Below are positions 52,335 through 61,512 of a stretch of 64,000 nucleotides of DNA, piece after piece. Location: the NCBI GenBank assembly GCA_016784605.1, contig JADHUI010000003.1, forward strand, positions 1-64,000. The letters are read 5' to 3'. Position 1 is the stretch's first letter. Each line of letters starts with the position of its first letter. A model generated the notes under the pieces. The model saw only the letters and a list, made by a program, of their open reading frames with translations. It was not told the DNA's origin and ran no database searches. The DNA comes from Fidelibacterota bacterium. Lineage in GTDB: Bacteria; Fidelibacterota; Marinisomatia; Marinisomatales; UBA1611. Position numbers and translations under genes: made by a program.

Positions 52335-53458
52335 TTCCATCCATTCCCCAATATCAAACTAAAGTTTGGAGTCAATTAACTAAAATTGCCCAATCGGGAT
52401 TGGTTGGAAATGGATATATTTTTTCTGGACCAACGGGTTGCGGAAAAGAAGGGCTCGCCCTTTTATTTTCCCAATATTTAAATTGTGAAAACCAATCAAA
52501 TGATGTGTGCGGATCTTGCCCATCTTGCTTTCGATTTCAGGGATTGCAAAATGAAAACCTGAAACTGGTAGTTCCTCTTCCTGCGCCTAAAACAAAATCG
52601 TCTAATGGGGAAGAAAATGCATCAATGAGTAAAGGGGATTTAGATTTATTAACAGAATCTATTCAACTTAAATCAAATGATCCATTTTATAAAATTTGTA
52701 TTCCAAGAGCTTCGAGAATATTAATTCAAACTATCCGAGACCTTAGAAAATCACTGTACTTTAAGGGGAGCAATACCGGACGTAAGGTGGTCGCTATTTT
52801 TGATGCACATTTGTTATCTGTCGGGCAAGGAGAAGCGGCAAATGCCTTACTGAAAATTTTAGAAGAACCGCCTGAAAATACGACACTCATTTTAGTGACA
52901 GACCACCAATCTTTATTATTACCAACAATTTTATCTCGATGCCAATTGATTCAATTTCCACCCTTATCTGATGACCATGTAAATCAATGGCTGGAGAGTC
53001 AAGGCGAATCTAAAAATACCGCTTATATTTCAGGATTAAGCCAAGGGAATATTCATAGAGCGCGAAAATTGCAAAATCAATCTTTGACGGATGTTACAGT
53101 CCAAATTGAATCATTTATTGACCAAATTAGTTCGACAGAACCAAATGTTTGGCGAAAATTCACACAAGATTATGGACGTTTAGCTTTTCAAAAACCTGAT
53201 GAACTCAAATTTCAATTTCAAATGGCATCTTTATGGATTCATGGAGCTTATCATTTAAGGAAAAAATTATCCTTATCCATTCATGAAACCGTTTTAAAAC
53301 AAGGAATGGAAACGTTCAATGAAAAATTTCCTAAAAGTGATTTACAAGGCATTGTTTTATTACTGGATAGAGTCATAGAATCCATGGCAATGAATTTTCA
53401 TATGCCATTAATTTTGATCAACTTATTATTGGATATTCAAGAGAAATTAAACGAATGA
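52313..53458 (+). CDS. holB: DNA polymerase III delta' subunit
   Basis: 381 residues from the ATG at 52313; an upstream TTG at 52280 is open but unlikely. AAA+ clamp-loader fold: Walker A FSGPTGCGKEGLALLFSQ, zinc-finger Cys set (CENQSNDVCGSCPSCFRFQG), IPRASRILIQTIRDLRKSLY, Walker B-like VVAIFDAHLLSVGQGEAANA, and the sensor/SRC segment ILVTDHQSLLLPTILSRCQL. The C-terminal third is a helical collar. It loads the sliding clamp with the other tau/delta subunits. The stop overlaps the metG start as ATGA. Confidence 0.9.
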   Translation: MVGEEKVIPSIPQYQTKVWSQLTKIAQSGLVGNGYIFSGPTGCGKEGLALLFSQYLNCENQSNDVCGSCPSCFRFQGLQNENLKLVVPLPAPKTKSSNGEENASMSKGDLDLLTESIQLKSNDPFYKICIPRASRILIQTIRDLRKSLYFKGSNTGRKVVAIFDAHLLSVGQGEAANALLKILEEPPENTTLILVTDHQSLLLPTILSRCQLIQFPPLSDDHVNQWLESQGESKNTAYISGLSQGNIHRARKLQNQSLTDVTVQIESFIDQISSTEPNVWRKFTQDYGRLAFQKPDELKFQFQMASLWIHGAYHLRKKLSLSIHETVLKQGMETFNEKFPKSDLQGIVLLLDRVIESMAMNFHMPLILINLLLDIQEKLNE

Positions 53459-54957
53459 ACAAAACATTTTATATTACAACACCTATTTATTATGTGAATG
53501 ATAAACCCCATATTGGCCATGCATATACCACGATACTTGCAGATGTTTTATCTCGATTTCATCGCAGAGCGAACGATGAAACCTTTTTTTTAACAGGATT
53601 GGATGAGCATGGGCAAAAAGTAGAACTAGCAGCCGAAAATAGAAGGGTTGATCCCCAAAAACATTGCGATGAAATGGCGCCTAGATTTACTGACTTATGG
53701 GAACAACTTCATATTTCAAATAACGATTTTATTCGGACGACGGAAAAACGACATAAGAAGGTTGTTCAGGATATACTTAAGCAAGTCTGGGATGCAGGCG
53801 ATATTTATGAAGCTGAATATGAAGGGCTTTATTCAATATCAGAAGAACGTTTCGTAACGGAAAAAGAAGTGGAATCGGGGGAATATCGCGATATTCAAAC
53901 ATTGAAGGAAAAGAATTATTTTTTCAAAATGAGTCAATATCAACAAAAGCTCATTGATCATATTGAGTCCAATCAAAACTTTATTCGTCCCGAACATCGT
54001 AAAAATGAAATTTTAGGTTTCCTTCGACAACCGCTTTCTGATTTATGTATTTCTCGCCCAAAATCACGCATGAGTTGGGGGATCGATCTTCCGTTTGATA
54101 ATGATTATGTGACCTATGTGTGGTTTGATGCACTCATAAATTATATTACTGCCGCGGGATATGGGAGTGACGAACAGTCATTTGAAAAATGGTGGCCAGC
54201 AAATATGCATCTCATCGGGAAAGATATTCTAACAACACATGCAGTTTATTGGCCCACGATGCTTATGTCAGCTGGTATTGATTTGCCGCAAACAATATTT
54301 GCTCATGGTTGGTGGCTTATGGGTGACTCCAAAATGAGTAAATCATTAGGAAATGTTATTAACCCTATGGATTTGATCGAAGATTATGGTGTGGATCCTG
54401 TGCGATATTATCTCATGCGGGAAATGGTACTAGGCCAAGATGCTCATTTCACCATAGAGTCATTTATTAAGCGTTATAATGCAGATTTAGCCAATGATTT
54501 GGGAAATTTATTAAGTCGAGTCTCAAATCTCATTGTTAAAAATTTTGATGGCAAAATTCCCGATCATGGTGAATTCACTTCTCAAGAATCTGAGATGATT
54601 CAAACGGCGAATCGATTGTCCAATTTCATCTCCGAAAAAATAGATGAAATGAAAATTCATGATGCCATAGAAGAAACGTTTCAATTTGTCCGAAGTGTTA
54701 ATCGGTATTTAGAAGAGACAGCTCCTTGGAAGCTCGTAAAAGAAAATAAAGAAGCTGCTGCTAGAGTCCTATATTCAGCCGCAGAAGCTTTACGGATTGC
54801 TGCAGTCATTTTAGAGCCGATTATGCCTAATAGAATGATTGATTTACTTAATGCTTTAGGAACAAATAATACAAAAATTGCTTGGGGTGAATTAGAAATT
54901 GGATCTGAAATAACAAAAGGGGAACCCCTTTTCCCGCGCATTCAAATCAAAGATTAA
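53455..54957 (+). CDS. metG: Methionyl-tRNA synthetase
   Basis: 500 residues, the shorter form without the C-terminal tRNA-binding (Arc1-like) domain. Class I: ITTPIYYVNDKPHIGHAYTT (HIGH), LTGLDEHGQKVELAAENRRV, WGIDLPFDNDYVTYVWFDAL, LIGKDILTTHAVYWPTML, and KMSKSLGNVINPMDLI (KMSKS). The zinc knuckle Cys of the MetG1 type are missing at the connective peptide (YSISEERFVTEKEVE), typical of MetG2-like enzymes. The helical anticodon domain fills the rest. It starts at the last base of holB. Confidence 0.95.
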   Translation: MNKTFYITTPIYYVNDKPHIGHAYTTILADVLSRFHRRANDETFFLTGLDEHGQKVELAAENRRVDPQKHCDEMAPRFTDLWEQLHISNNDFIRTTEKRHKKVVQDILKQVWDAGDIYEAEYEGLYSISEERFVTEKEVESGEYRDIQTLKEKNYFFKMSQYQQKLIDHIESNQNFIRPEHRKNEILGFLRQPLSDLCISRPKSRMSWGIDLPFDNDYVTYVWFDALINYITAAGYGSDEQSFEKWWPANMHLIGKDILTTHAVYWPTMLMSAGIDLPQTIFAHGWWLMGDSKMSKSLGNVINPMDLIEDYGVDPVRYYLMREMVLGQDAHFTIESFIKRYNADLANDLGNLLSRVSNLIVKNFDGKIPDHGEFTSQESEMIQTANRLSNFISEKIDEMKIHDAIEETFQFVRSVNRYLEETAPWKLVKENKEAAARVLYSAAEALRIAAVILEPIMPNRMIDLLNALGTNNTKIAWGELEIGSEITKGEPLFPRIQIKD

Positions 54958-54987
54958 CAATTATTTTTCATTTATCTAAAAAAAGAT

Positions 54988-55017
54988 TTGGAACCGTCTC
55001 TGTCTAGGCTGTATTAT
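54988..55017 (+). promoter_or_regulatory. Candidate promoter for the ilv-leu operon
   Basis: TTGGAA (54988-54993) and TATTAT (55012-55017) are separated by 18 bases, a plausible sigma70-like -35/-10 pair. The -10 ends 44 bases upstream of the leader-peptide ATG. Found by eye only; other AT-rich hexamers are nearby. Confidence 0.35.
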
Positions 55018-55060
55018 TTCCGCCATATTATTCAACAAAGAATAATAAACTTAAAGAAAA

Positions 55061-55204
55061 ATGATACTAAATAATAATAAACAATCAATTATTGCAGCTG
55101 AATTACCAGTCGTTCAATCGATTGATTTATATCTATTTTCTTTAGTGAATATTTCGCTACTGCTTAATATTCTAGTCCTTATTATTATTGGACTCGTCGT
55201 CTAA
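55061..55204 (+). CDS. Leu/Ile/Val-rich leader peptide upstream of the ilv-leu operon (ilvL-like)
   Basis: 47 codons, ATG at 55061 and TAA at 55202-55204. The first part is polar (MILNNNKQSIIAAELP), but from residue 28 the product reads VNISLLLNILVLIIIGLVV. Of the last 19 residues, 15 are Leu, Ile or Val, including three Leu and three Ile in a row. It ends 127 bases before ilvD, the first gene of the branched-chain amino-acid operon. This is the design of leader peptides that sense charged tRNA in ilv/leu attenuation (ilvGMEDA of enteric bacteria). A small membrane peptide is the alternative. Ribosome site AAAGAAAA is weak. Confidence 0.7.
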   Translation: MILNNNKQSIIAAELPVVQSIDLYLFSLVNISLLLNILVLIIIGLVV

Positions 55205-55285
55205 GTCGCCTTAACGAATATATAATTCAAACAGGCAAACAGGACGACGGGACAATCACTCCCTTAAATCTGCCTACACCTGTTT
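55196..55285 (+). promoter_or_regulatory. Candidate attenuator: alternative pairings after the leader peptide
   Basis: GTCGTC (55196-55201, the last two Val codons) can pair with GACGAC (55243-55248). AAACAGG occurs twice (55229-55235, 55237-55243) and either copy can pair with CCTGTTT (55279-55285), which is followed by TTAATC. The two pairings share or crowd the same segment around 55237-55248, so they would compete. A small GGGA/TCCC hairpin (55249-55263) lies inside. The U-run after the last stem is weak, so whether it terminates transcription is unproven. Confidence 0.45.
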
Positions 55286-55331
55286 TAATCAAATATTTGT
55301 AAAGTCATTATTTGGATGGCATTATCTAAAT

Positions 55332-57017
55332 ATGAGAAAAATTATGAGATCAGATACGATTAAAAAAGGATTTGAACATGCACCGCATAGGAGCTTATTA
55401 CGAGCTACAGGCGTTATTCAATCAGAAGATGATTTTAATAAACCATTTATTGGCATAGCTAATTCATATATTGATTTAATTCCTGGTCATGTGCATTTAC
55501 AGGAATATGGCCGTATTGCAAAACAATCTGTTCGAGAAGCAGGGGGCGTCCCATTCGAGTTTAATACAATTGGTGTGGACGATGGTATTGCAATGGGTCA
55601 TATTGGCATGCGGTATTCATTAGCCAGTCGAGAATTAATTGCCGATTGTGTAGAAACTGTAGCAGAAGCTCATCGTCTAGATGGCCTCGTGTGTATTACT
55701 AATTGCGATAAAATTGTTCCTGGAATGCTGATGGCTGCAGTAAGATTAAATATACCGACCATTTTTGTATCAGGCGGACCGATGAAAGCCGGAAAAAATG
55801 CCAAAGGAGAAAAAGTTGATCTTATTTCCGTTTTTGAAGGTGTTGGTCAAGTGAAAATGGGTGAGTTAGATGAAGCTGAATTATTGGACCTAGAAAAGTC
55901 AGGATGCCCAACATGTGGGTCATGTTCTGGTATGTTTACAGCCAATTCTATGAATTGTCTTATGGAAGCTCTCGGAATCGCTTTACCTGGCAATGGTACC
56001 ATATTAGCTGTAGATGAATCACGTCTAGACCTCGTGAAAAAGGTAAGCCAAAGAATTGTAGCTATGATTGAACAGGATATAAAACCCAGAGACATTATTA
56101 ATCAAGCATCGATAGAGAATGCGTTTATTTTGGATATGGCCATGGGAGGGAGCACAAATACTGTTTTACATACTTTAGCCATTGCGCAAGAAGCAGGAGT
56201 AGATTTTGATTTAAAATCTTTAAATAATCTTGCAAAAAAAACGCCGTATATCTGTAAGGTGAGCCCTGCAACCAAAGATGTACATATGGAAGATGTAGAT
56301 CGAGCCGGTGGTATTTCTGCAATTTTAAATGAATTATCAAAAAAGGAAAATCTTCTCCACCTAGATTGCCAAACCGTAACAGGATTAACTTTAGGTGAAA
56401 ATATTCATTCTACTATAATTCAAGATTCAAAAGTTATACGCTCCATCAAAGACCCCTATTCTGAAGAAGGTGGTTTGGCCATTTTATATGGAAATTTGGC
56501 ACCAAATGGTTCTGTTGTAAAAACGGGTGCTGTTGCCGAATCGATGATGGTGCATTCTGGTCCTGCACGTATTTATGAATCCCAAGAAGAAGCTTTATCG
56601 GGCATATTAGCTCATGAAGTGCAATCTGGAGAAGTGGTTGTTATTCGTACCGAAGGACCAAAAGGGGGACCGGGAATGCCGGAAATGTTATCGCCAACCA
56701 GCGCCATTATGGGTATGGGGTTAGGGGATAAAGTTGCTCTCATAACGGATGGGAGATTTTCAGGTGGAACACGCGGTGCTTGTATTGGTCATGTATCGCC
56801 GGAAGCGGCTGATGGCGGTCCAATCGCCATATTAGAGAATGGAGATTTTATTTCAATCAATATTCCCCAAAAAACGATAAATGTAGAATTAAGCAATGAA
56901 GAGATTAAAACGCGTTTAACAAACCTTAAAAAATTTAAACCCAAAATAACTCATGGCTATTTAGGCCGGTATGCTCGGATGGTTACATCTGCAGATACAG
57001 GGGCAATTTTAAAATAA
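55332..57017 (+). CDS. ilvD: Dihydroxy-acid dehydratase
   Basis: 561 residues; Met5 (55344) is an alternative start. Fourth step of Val/Ile synthesis, an iron-sulfur enzyme. Seen: [40 protein letters not shown], the cluster Cys in [15 protein letters not shown] and [55 protein letters not shown] and [19 protein letters not shown]. Length is normal. It is the first structural gene after the leader, and ilvB follows 11 bases later. Confidence 0.97.
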   Translation: MRKIMRSDTIKKGFEHAPHRSLLRATGVIQSEDDFNKPFIGIANSYIDLIPGHVHLQEYGRIAKQSVREAGGVPFEFNTIGVDDGIAMGHIGMRYSLASRELIADCVETVAEAHRLDGLVCITNCDKIVPGMLMAAVRLNIPTIFVSGGPMKAGKNAKGEKVDLISVFEGVGQVKMGELDEAELLDLEKSGCPTCGSCSGMFTANSMNCLMEALGIALPGNGTILAVDESRLDLVKKVSQRIVAMIEQDIKPRDIINQASIENAFILDMAMGGSTNTVLHTLAIAQEAGVDFDLKSLNNLAKKTPYICKVSPATKDVHMEDVDRAGGISAILNELSKKENLLHLDCQTVTGLTLGENIHSTIIQDSKVIRSIKDPYSEEGGLAILYGNLAPNGSVVKTGAVAESMMVHSGPARIYESQEEALSGILAHEVQSGEVVVIRTEGPKGGPGMPEMLSPTSAIMGMGLGDKVALITDGRFSGGTRGACIGHVSPEAADGGPIAILENGDFISINIPQKTINVELSNEEIKTRLTNLKKFKPKITHGYLGRYARMVTSADTGAILK

Positions 57018-57028
57018 AAGGAATTCAA

Positions 57029-58771
57029 ATGAATCAAACACAGAAAAATATAACAGGGGCAGAAATAATATGGGAATCGCTCGTTCAGGAAGGCGTTGAT
57101 GTGGTTTTTGGTTATCCCGGTGGAGCAATATTGCCGGCCTACGATGCATTAAATAAATATAGAGATAAGATTCACCACGTTCTTGTTCGTCATGAGCAAG
57201 GAGCTACACATATGGCAGATGGGTACGCCCGTTCTAGCGGAAAAGTAGGTGTTGCCATTGGAACATCTGGACCAGGAGCCACGAATATGATTACAGGCAT
57301 GGCGACGGCTATTTTAGATTCATCTCCAATGGTTTGTATTACAGGACAAGTTCCATCAAATGTTATAGGATCCGATGCGTTTCAAGAAGTGGATATAACG
57401 GGTGCATCAATTCCCGTGACAAAACATAGTTATCTCGTTACGGATATTAAAGATTTAGCCAGCACAATACGGGAAGCATTTTTTGTGGCACGGACAGGTC
57501 GCCCAGGACCTGTTCTTGTTGATGTCCCGAAAGATATACAAAATGAATCCACAGAATTTATTTATCCGACAGAGCCGATAAATCTTCCGGGATATCACCC
57601 GCCCACAGAAACAAATGAATCTCATTTACAAGAATTTGCCGATATGGTTAATGAAGCTAATAAGCCAGTCATACTTGCAGGCCATGGTGTATTATTATCT
57701 AGAGCTTGTAAAGAAGTGATGGATTTAGCCGAAAAAGCATCCATTCCAATTGCAACAACATTATTAGGGATTGGTGGTGTACCAGATAGTCATCCACTCG
57801 TTTTGGGAATGATGGGAATGCACGGAGAATCTTGGGTGAATCACGCTATTCAAGACGCTGATTTACTCATTGCATGCGGAATGCGATTTGACGATCGAGT
57901 CACAGGAACACTGAAAACATATTCTCCCAATTCAAAAAAGATTCATATTGAAATTGATGCATCAGAAATCAATAAAAATGTATTAGTGGATTTAGCCGTT
58001 CATGCAGATTTGGGAACGGTATTAAGACAGGTCAATCCGCGGATCGAATCATCAAAAAAAGCGGATTGGTTGCAAACGATTGCTCGTTGGCATAATGAAT
58101 CTCAATCAAGAGATATTATCAATCTTAAATCCGAACAATTGATGGGCGCCCAGATTATTAGAGAAATTTGGGAAGGGACTGGCGGTAAAGCACTAATTGT
58201 TTCGGATGTAGGTCAACACCAAATGTTAGAAGCACAATACTACCAACATGATGAACCAAGGACGTTACTCACATCAGGTGGATTAGGAACCATGGGCTTT
58301 AGTTTGCCTGCGGCTATCGGAGCAAGTTTCCATGAAAAAGATCGAGAAATTTGGGTCATTGCAGGAGATGGTAGTATTCAAATGATGTTAATGGAATTAG
58401 CTACAGCCATGCAAGAAAATGTAAATATAAATATTGCCATTATTAATAATGGGTATCTTGGAATGGTCCGTCAATGGCAGCAACTCTTTTATGATGCACG
58501 GTATGCAGAAACACCTATTTCTAGTCCAGATTTTGTCAAATTAGCTGGTGCTTATAATATTCCTGCTTATCGAGTAAAAACTTTGGAAAATATTATTCCA
58601 ACCATGAAAAAAGCTCAAGCAACAAAAGGGCCGAGTTTAATTGAATTTATTGTAGAGGAGCATGGTATGGTATATCCAATGGTGCCGGCAGGAGTTGGTT
58701 TACACGAAATGATTCAACGTCCAAGAAGCGAAAACGGGCAATCAAAAAATCAGGAGGAAACAGTAGAATGA
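57029..58771 (+). CDS. ilvB: Acetolactate synthase, large (catalytic) subunit
   Basis: 580 residues. Thiamine diphosphate enzyme making acetolactate or acetohydroxybutyrate. Seen: VDVVFGYPGGAILPAYDALN, RHEQGATHMADGYARSSGKV (catalytic Glu), GTSGPGATNMITGMATAILD, ITGQVPSNVIGSDAFQEVDI, GRPGPVLVDVPKDIQ, and the ThDP motif WVIAGDGSIQMMLMELATAM ... NNGYLGMVRQWQQLFY. AAAGGAATTCAA precedes the ATG. The stop overlaps ilvN as ATGA, matching the two-subunit enzyme. Confidence 0.97.
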   Translation: MNQTQKNITGAEIIWESLVQEGVDVVFGYPGGAILPAYDALNKYRDKIHHVLVRHEQGATHMADGYARSSGKVGVAIGTSGPGATNMITGMATAILDSSPMVCITGQVPSNVIGSDAFQEVDITGASIPVTKHSYLVTDIKDLASTIREAFFVARTGRPGPVLVDVPKDIQNESTEFIYPTEPINLPGYHPPTETNESHLQEFADMVNEANKPVILAGHGVLLSRACKEVMDLAEKASIPIATTLLGIGGVPDSHPLVLGMMGMHGESWVNHAIQDADLLIACGMRFDDRVTGTLKTYSPNSKKIHIEIDASEINKNVLVDLAVHADLGTVLRQVNPRIESSKKADWLQTIARWHNESQSRDIINLKSEQLMGAQIIREIWEGTGGKALIVSDVGQHQMLEAQYYQHDEPRTLLTSGGLGTMGFSLPAAIGASFHEKDREIWVIAGDGSIQMMLMELATAMQENVNINIAIINNGYLGMVRQWQQLFYDARYAETPISSPDFVKLAGAYNIPAYRVKTLENIIPTMKKAQATKGPSLIEFIVEEHGMVYPMVPAGVGLHEMIQRPRSENGQSKNQEETVE

Positions 58772-59331
58772 AGCAAACACTCATTACTTTAGTTGAAGAT
58801 AAACCCGGCGTATTAAATCGTGTGGCCAGTTTATTTAGACGTAGAAATTTTAATATTGAAAGTTTATCGGTCGGAAAAAGTGAAACGCCCGGCGTGAGTC
58901 GAATGACAATCGTTGCGAATGAGCCTGATTCCCATAAGCGTGGAAATCTATATTTTAATTTGCTCAAACTTGTCAATGTGATCGCTGTGAAAGATGTTTC
59001 TTCTTTACCCTGTATTTCCCGAGAGACAATTTTAGTTAAAATGGCAACAGGCCCAGATCAATTAAATGATTTAAATGAAGTTGTTAAAAAGTTTGGTGCT
59101 CGAATTGTAGATATGGGTTCAGAATCAACCATCATTGAAGCCATGGATGAAGAATCCGCCATCAATAATATGGTTGACGCATTGCAACCTTTCCAAATTA
59201 CAGAAATAATGCGTACAGGAAAAATCACCATGCGTAAAGGAAAGACACATAATGTTTTTTCAAATAACATTAATTCAGAACCAGATGATTTATCATGGAC
59301 GCCTGATCATATTACTGCTTATCAAAATTAA
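58768..59331 (+). CDS. ilvN: Acetolactate synthase, small (regulatory) subunit
   Basis: 187 residues. N-terminal ACT domain (LITLVEDKPGVLNRVASLFR, RRNFNIESLSVGKSETPGVS, RMTIVANEP) that binds the feedback amino acid (Val in most bacteria). It is followed by the C-terminal regulatory domain (ETILVKMATGPDQLNDLNEV, GARIVDMGSESTIIEAM, NMVDALQPFQITEIMRTGKI). AGGAGG lies just before the ATG. It couples to the ilvB end. Confidence 0.95.
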   Translation: MKQTLITLVEDKPGVLNRVASLFRRRNFNIESLSVGKSETPGVSRMTIVANEPDSHKRGNLYFNLLKLVNVIAVKDVSSLPCISRETILVKMATGPDQLNDLNEVVKKFGARIVDMGSESTIIEAMDEESAINNMVDALQPFQITEIMRTGKITMRKGKTHNVFSNNINSEPDDLSWTPDHITAYQN

Positions 59332-59352
59332 TCGATTAAAAAAGGAATCAAA

Positions 59353-60399
59353 ATGAGAACTATAGACATTAATGGCATTCATGAAACCATCATTGAAAGG
59401 TCAGATTATCCACTTGAAAAGTGTAAAGAAATTTTAAATAATGAAGTAACAGCTATTTTAGGATATGGTCCCCAGGGCCGTGGACAAGGCCTAAATATGC
59501 GTGACCAAGGGTTTAATGTTATTCTCGGGCTCAGAAAAGGAAGTAGCTGGGAAAAAGCAATAGATGAAGGCTGGGAAGAAGGGAAAAACTTATTCAGTAT
59601 TGAAGAGGCGACCCAACGAGGGAGCATTATTCAATTTTTACTTTCAGATGCGGGCCAAATACAAGCGTGGGAAATGGTAAAAGAAAATTTATCTGAAGGG
59701 GATGCATTATATTTTTCGCATGGTTTTGGGGTAGTTTTTCACAAAAGCACCGGAATCATTCCTCCAGAAAATATAGATGTGATGCTCGTTGCTCCAAAAG
59801 GCAGCGGATTAACAGTTCGAAACCACTTTCTTGATGGACGTGGCATCAACTCATCTTTTGCAATTCATCAAGATGCATCTGGGAAAGCGAGAGAACGATG
59901 CATTGCGACCGCTTTTGCTATTGGGTCTGGACATTTATTTGAAACAACATTTTCCAATGAAGTCCACAGTGATTTAACAGGGGAACGTTGCGTATTAATG
60001 GGCCTATTGCAGGGTGCCTTTTTAGCACAATACGAAGTATTAAGAGAGAATGGACATTCACCATCAGAAGCCTATAACGAAACCATTGAAGAAGCACTCC
60101 AAAGTTTATATCCACTGGTGGCTGAAAATGGAATGGATTGGATGTATGCCAATTGTTCTACTACAGCACAACGTGGCGCATTGGATTGGGCGCCTAAATT
60201 TCACGATGCGATAAAACCTGTCATTCAGGAATGTTATGAAAAAGTATTAAGCGGGGAAGAAGCAAAAATATCGATTGAGTCAAATTCAAGATCGGATTAC
60301 AGAGCTCAATTGGATAAAGAACTGGAGGCCGTTAATAATCAAGAAATGTGGCAAGCAGGGAAACAATTACGCCCACTTCGCCCAGAGAATCTCAGCTAA
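59353..60399 (+). CDS. ilvC: Ketol-acid reductoisomerase, fungal-like form
   Basis: 348 residues. It converts acetolactate to dihydroxyisovalerate with NADPH. Rossmann motif GYGPQGRGQGLNMRDQGFNV, phosphate-binding loop GLRKGSSWEKA, FLLSDAGQIQAWEMVK, FSHGFGVVFH, LVAPKGSGLTVRNHFL, and the metal-binding core SDLTGERCVLMGLLQGAFLA with ENGHSPSEAYNETIEEALQS. The wording (GWEEGKNLFSIEEATQRGS, GRGINSSFAI, SDYRAQLDKELEAV) is much closer to mitochondrial yeast Ilv5 as I remember it than to the usual bacterial class I enzyme. Ribosome site AAGGAATC. Confidence 0.95.
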   Translation: MRTIDINGIHETIIERSDYPLEKCKEILNNEVTAILGYGPQGRGQGLNMRDQGFNVILGLRKGSSWEKAIDEGWEEGKNLFSIEEATQRGSIIQFLLSDAGQIQAWEMVKENLSEGDALYFSHGFGVVFHKSTGIIPPENIDVMLVAPKGSGLTVRNHFLDGRGINSSFAIHQDASGKARERCIATAFAIGSGHLFETTFSNEVHSDLTGERCVLMGLLQGAFLAQYEVLRENGHSPSEAYNETIEEALQSLYPLVAENGMDWMYANCSTTAQRGALDWAPKFHDAIKPVIQECYEKVLSGEEAKISIESNSRSDYRAQLDKELEAVNNQEMWQAGKQLRPLRPENLS

Positions 60400-60402
60400 A
60401 AA

Positions 60403-61512
60403 ATGAAAACATATCAATTAACTGTTTTGTCTGGAGATGGCATTGGACCAGAAGTTGTGGATGTTGCTTTGGACGTATTAAGTGTCGCAAGTAAACAAGC
60501 CAATATTCAATTTGATGTAACGGAAAAGTTAATGGGTGGATGTGCTTTTGAAAAAACGGGGCATCCTTTGCCTCAAGATACATTAGATGCGTGTTTAGAA
60601 TCGGATGCTGTATTGCTGGGAGCTGTTGGAGGCCCTAAATGGGACGAGTTACCTCATGAAAAAAAACCGGAACAAGCTTTATTGGGTCTCAGAAAAGCTC
60701 TGGGTTTATTTTCAAACCTACGTCCAGCTAAAGTCTATGATGCCTTAGTGGATGCATCCTCACTAAAAAGCGAAATTGTTCGTGGGTCAGATGTGATGGT
60801 GGTTAGGGAATTAACGGGTGGTATTTATTTCAGTGAACCTCGAGGAATGGATGATTCGAAAGGATGGAATACTCTTGCTTACGAAAAGGAAGAAGTTGAT
60901 CGAATTGCTTGTGTAGCTTTTGAATTAGCCCAAAAACGAAATGGCAGGTTGACATCTGTTCATAAAGCAAATGTATTGGAAAGTTCCCAATTTTGGCGCG
61001 AATGTGTCAATCGTATTCATGGGGATTATCCTGACGTTTCTCTTTCGGAAATGTATGTGGATAATGCAGCCATGCAATTGGTTAGGGACCCGAGGCAATT
61101 TGATGTAATAGTAACTCAAAATTTGTTTGGAGATATTCTGAGTGATATTGCAGCTATGATTACAGGAAGCTTAGGAATGTTGCCTTCCGCAAGTATGGGT
61201 AAAAAGTACGCTATGTATGAACCGGTTCATGGCTCTGCGCCAGAAATAGCTGGCACCAATCAAGCCAATCCGATTGCAACAATTGGGTCAATCGCTATGA
61301 TGTTGGAATACACCTTTAATGAGCCGGAAAGCGCTCAGAGAATTAATCGGGCTATTGACCAAGTATTAAAAGATGGATATCGCACAAAAGATATTGCAAG
61401 CAAAGATTCCATTATTGTATCTACATCTGAAATGCGAAATCATATTATTGAAAATTTAAAACAAGATGAAACATCAATTATTGAAATGGTAAGGACATCA
61501 TATGAAGAATAA
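60403..61512 (+). CDS. leuB: 3-isopropylmalate dehydrogenase
   Basis: 369 residues. NAD-dependent oxidative decarboxylation of 3-isopropylmalate. Seen: [71 protein letters not shown] (the substrate Arg/Tyr), [16 protein letters not shown] (catalytic Lys), [20 protein letters not shown] (metal Asp), [13 protein letters not shown] and [20 protein letters not shown]. It begins 3 bases after ilvC, and its end overlaps leuA by 11 bases. Confidence 0.97.
   Translation: MKTYQLTVLSGDGIGPEVVDVALDVLSVASKQANIQFDVTEKLMGGCAFEKTGHPLPQDTLDACLESDAVLLGAVGGPKWDELPHEKKPEQALLGLRKALGLFSNLRPAKVYDALVDASSLKSEIVRGSDVMVVRELTGGIYFSEPRGMDDSKGWNTLAYEKEEVDRIACVAFELAQKRNGRLTSVHKANVLESSQFWRECVNRIHGDYPDVSLSEMYVDNAAMQLVRDPRQFDVIVTQNLFGDILSDIAAMITGSLGMLPSASMGKKYAMYEPVHGSAPEIAGTNQANPIATIGSIAMMLEYTFNEPESAQRINRAIDQVLKDGYRTKDIASKDSIIVSTSEMRNHIIENLKQDETSIIEMVRTSYEE

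Noticed and set aside
11069..54957. tRNA genes near the aminoacyl-tRNA synthetase genes
   Set aside because: Four synthetase genes made tRNA genes plausible, but no cloverleaf with T-loop GGTTCRANNCC was seen in any intergenic gap.
55061..55204. Leader frame as an ordinary small membrane protein
   Set aside because: The hydrophobic tail would fit a membrane helix, but its position directly before ilvD and its codon content for exactly the operon's products favour a leader peptide. Kept as the stated alternative.
54958..55331. T-box riboswitch before ilvD
   Set aside because: I looked for the conserved T-box bulge (TGGNACCGCG-like) and specifier loop and saw none; the leader-peptide model explains the region better.
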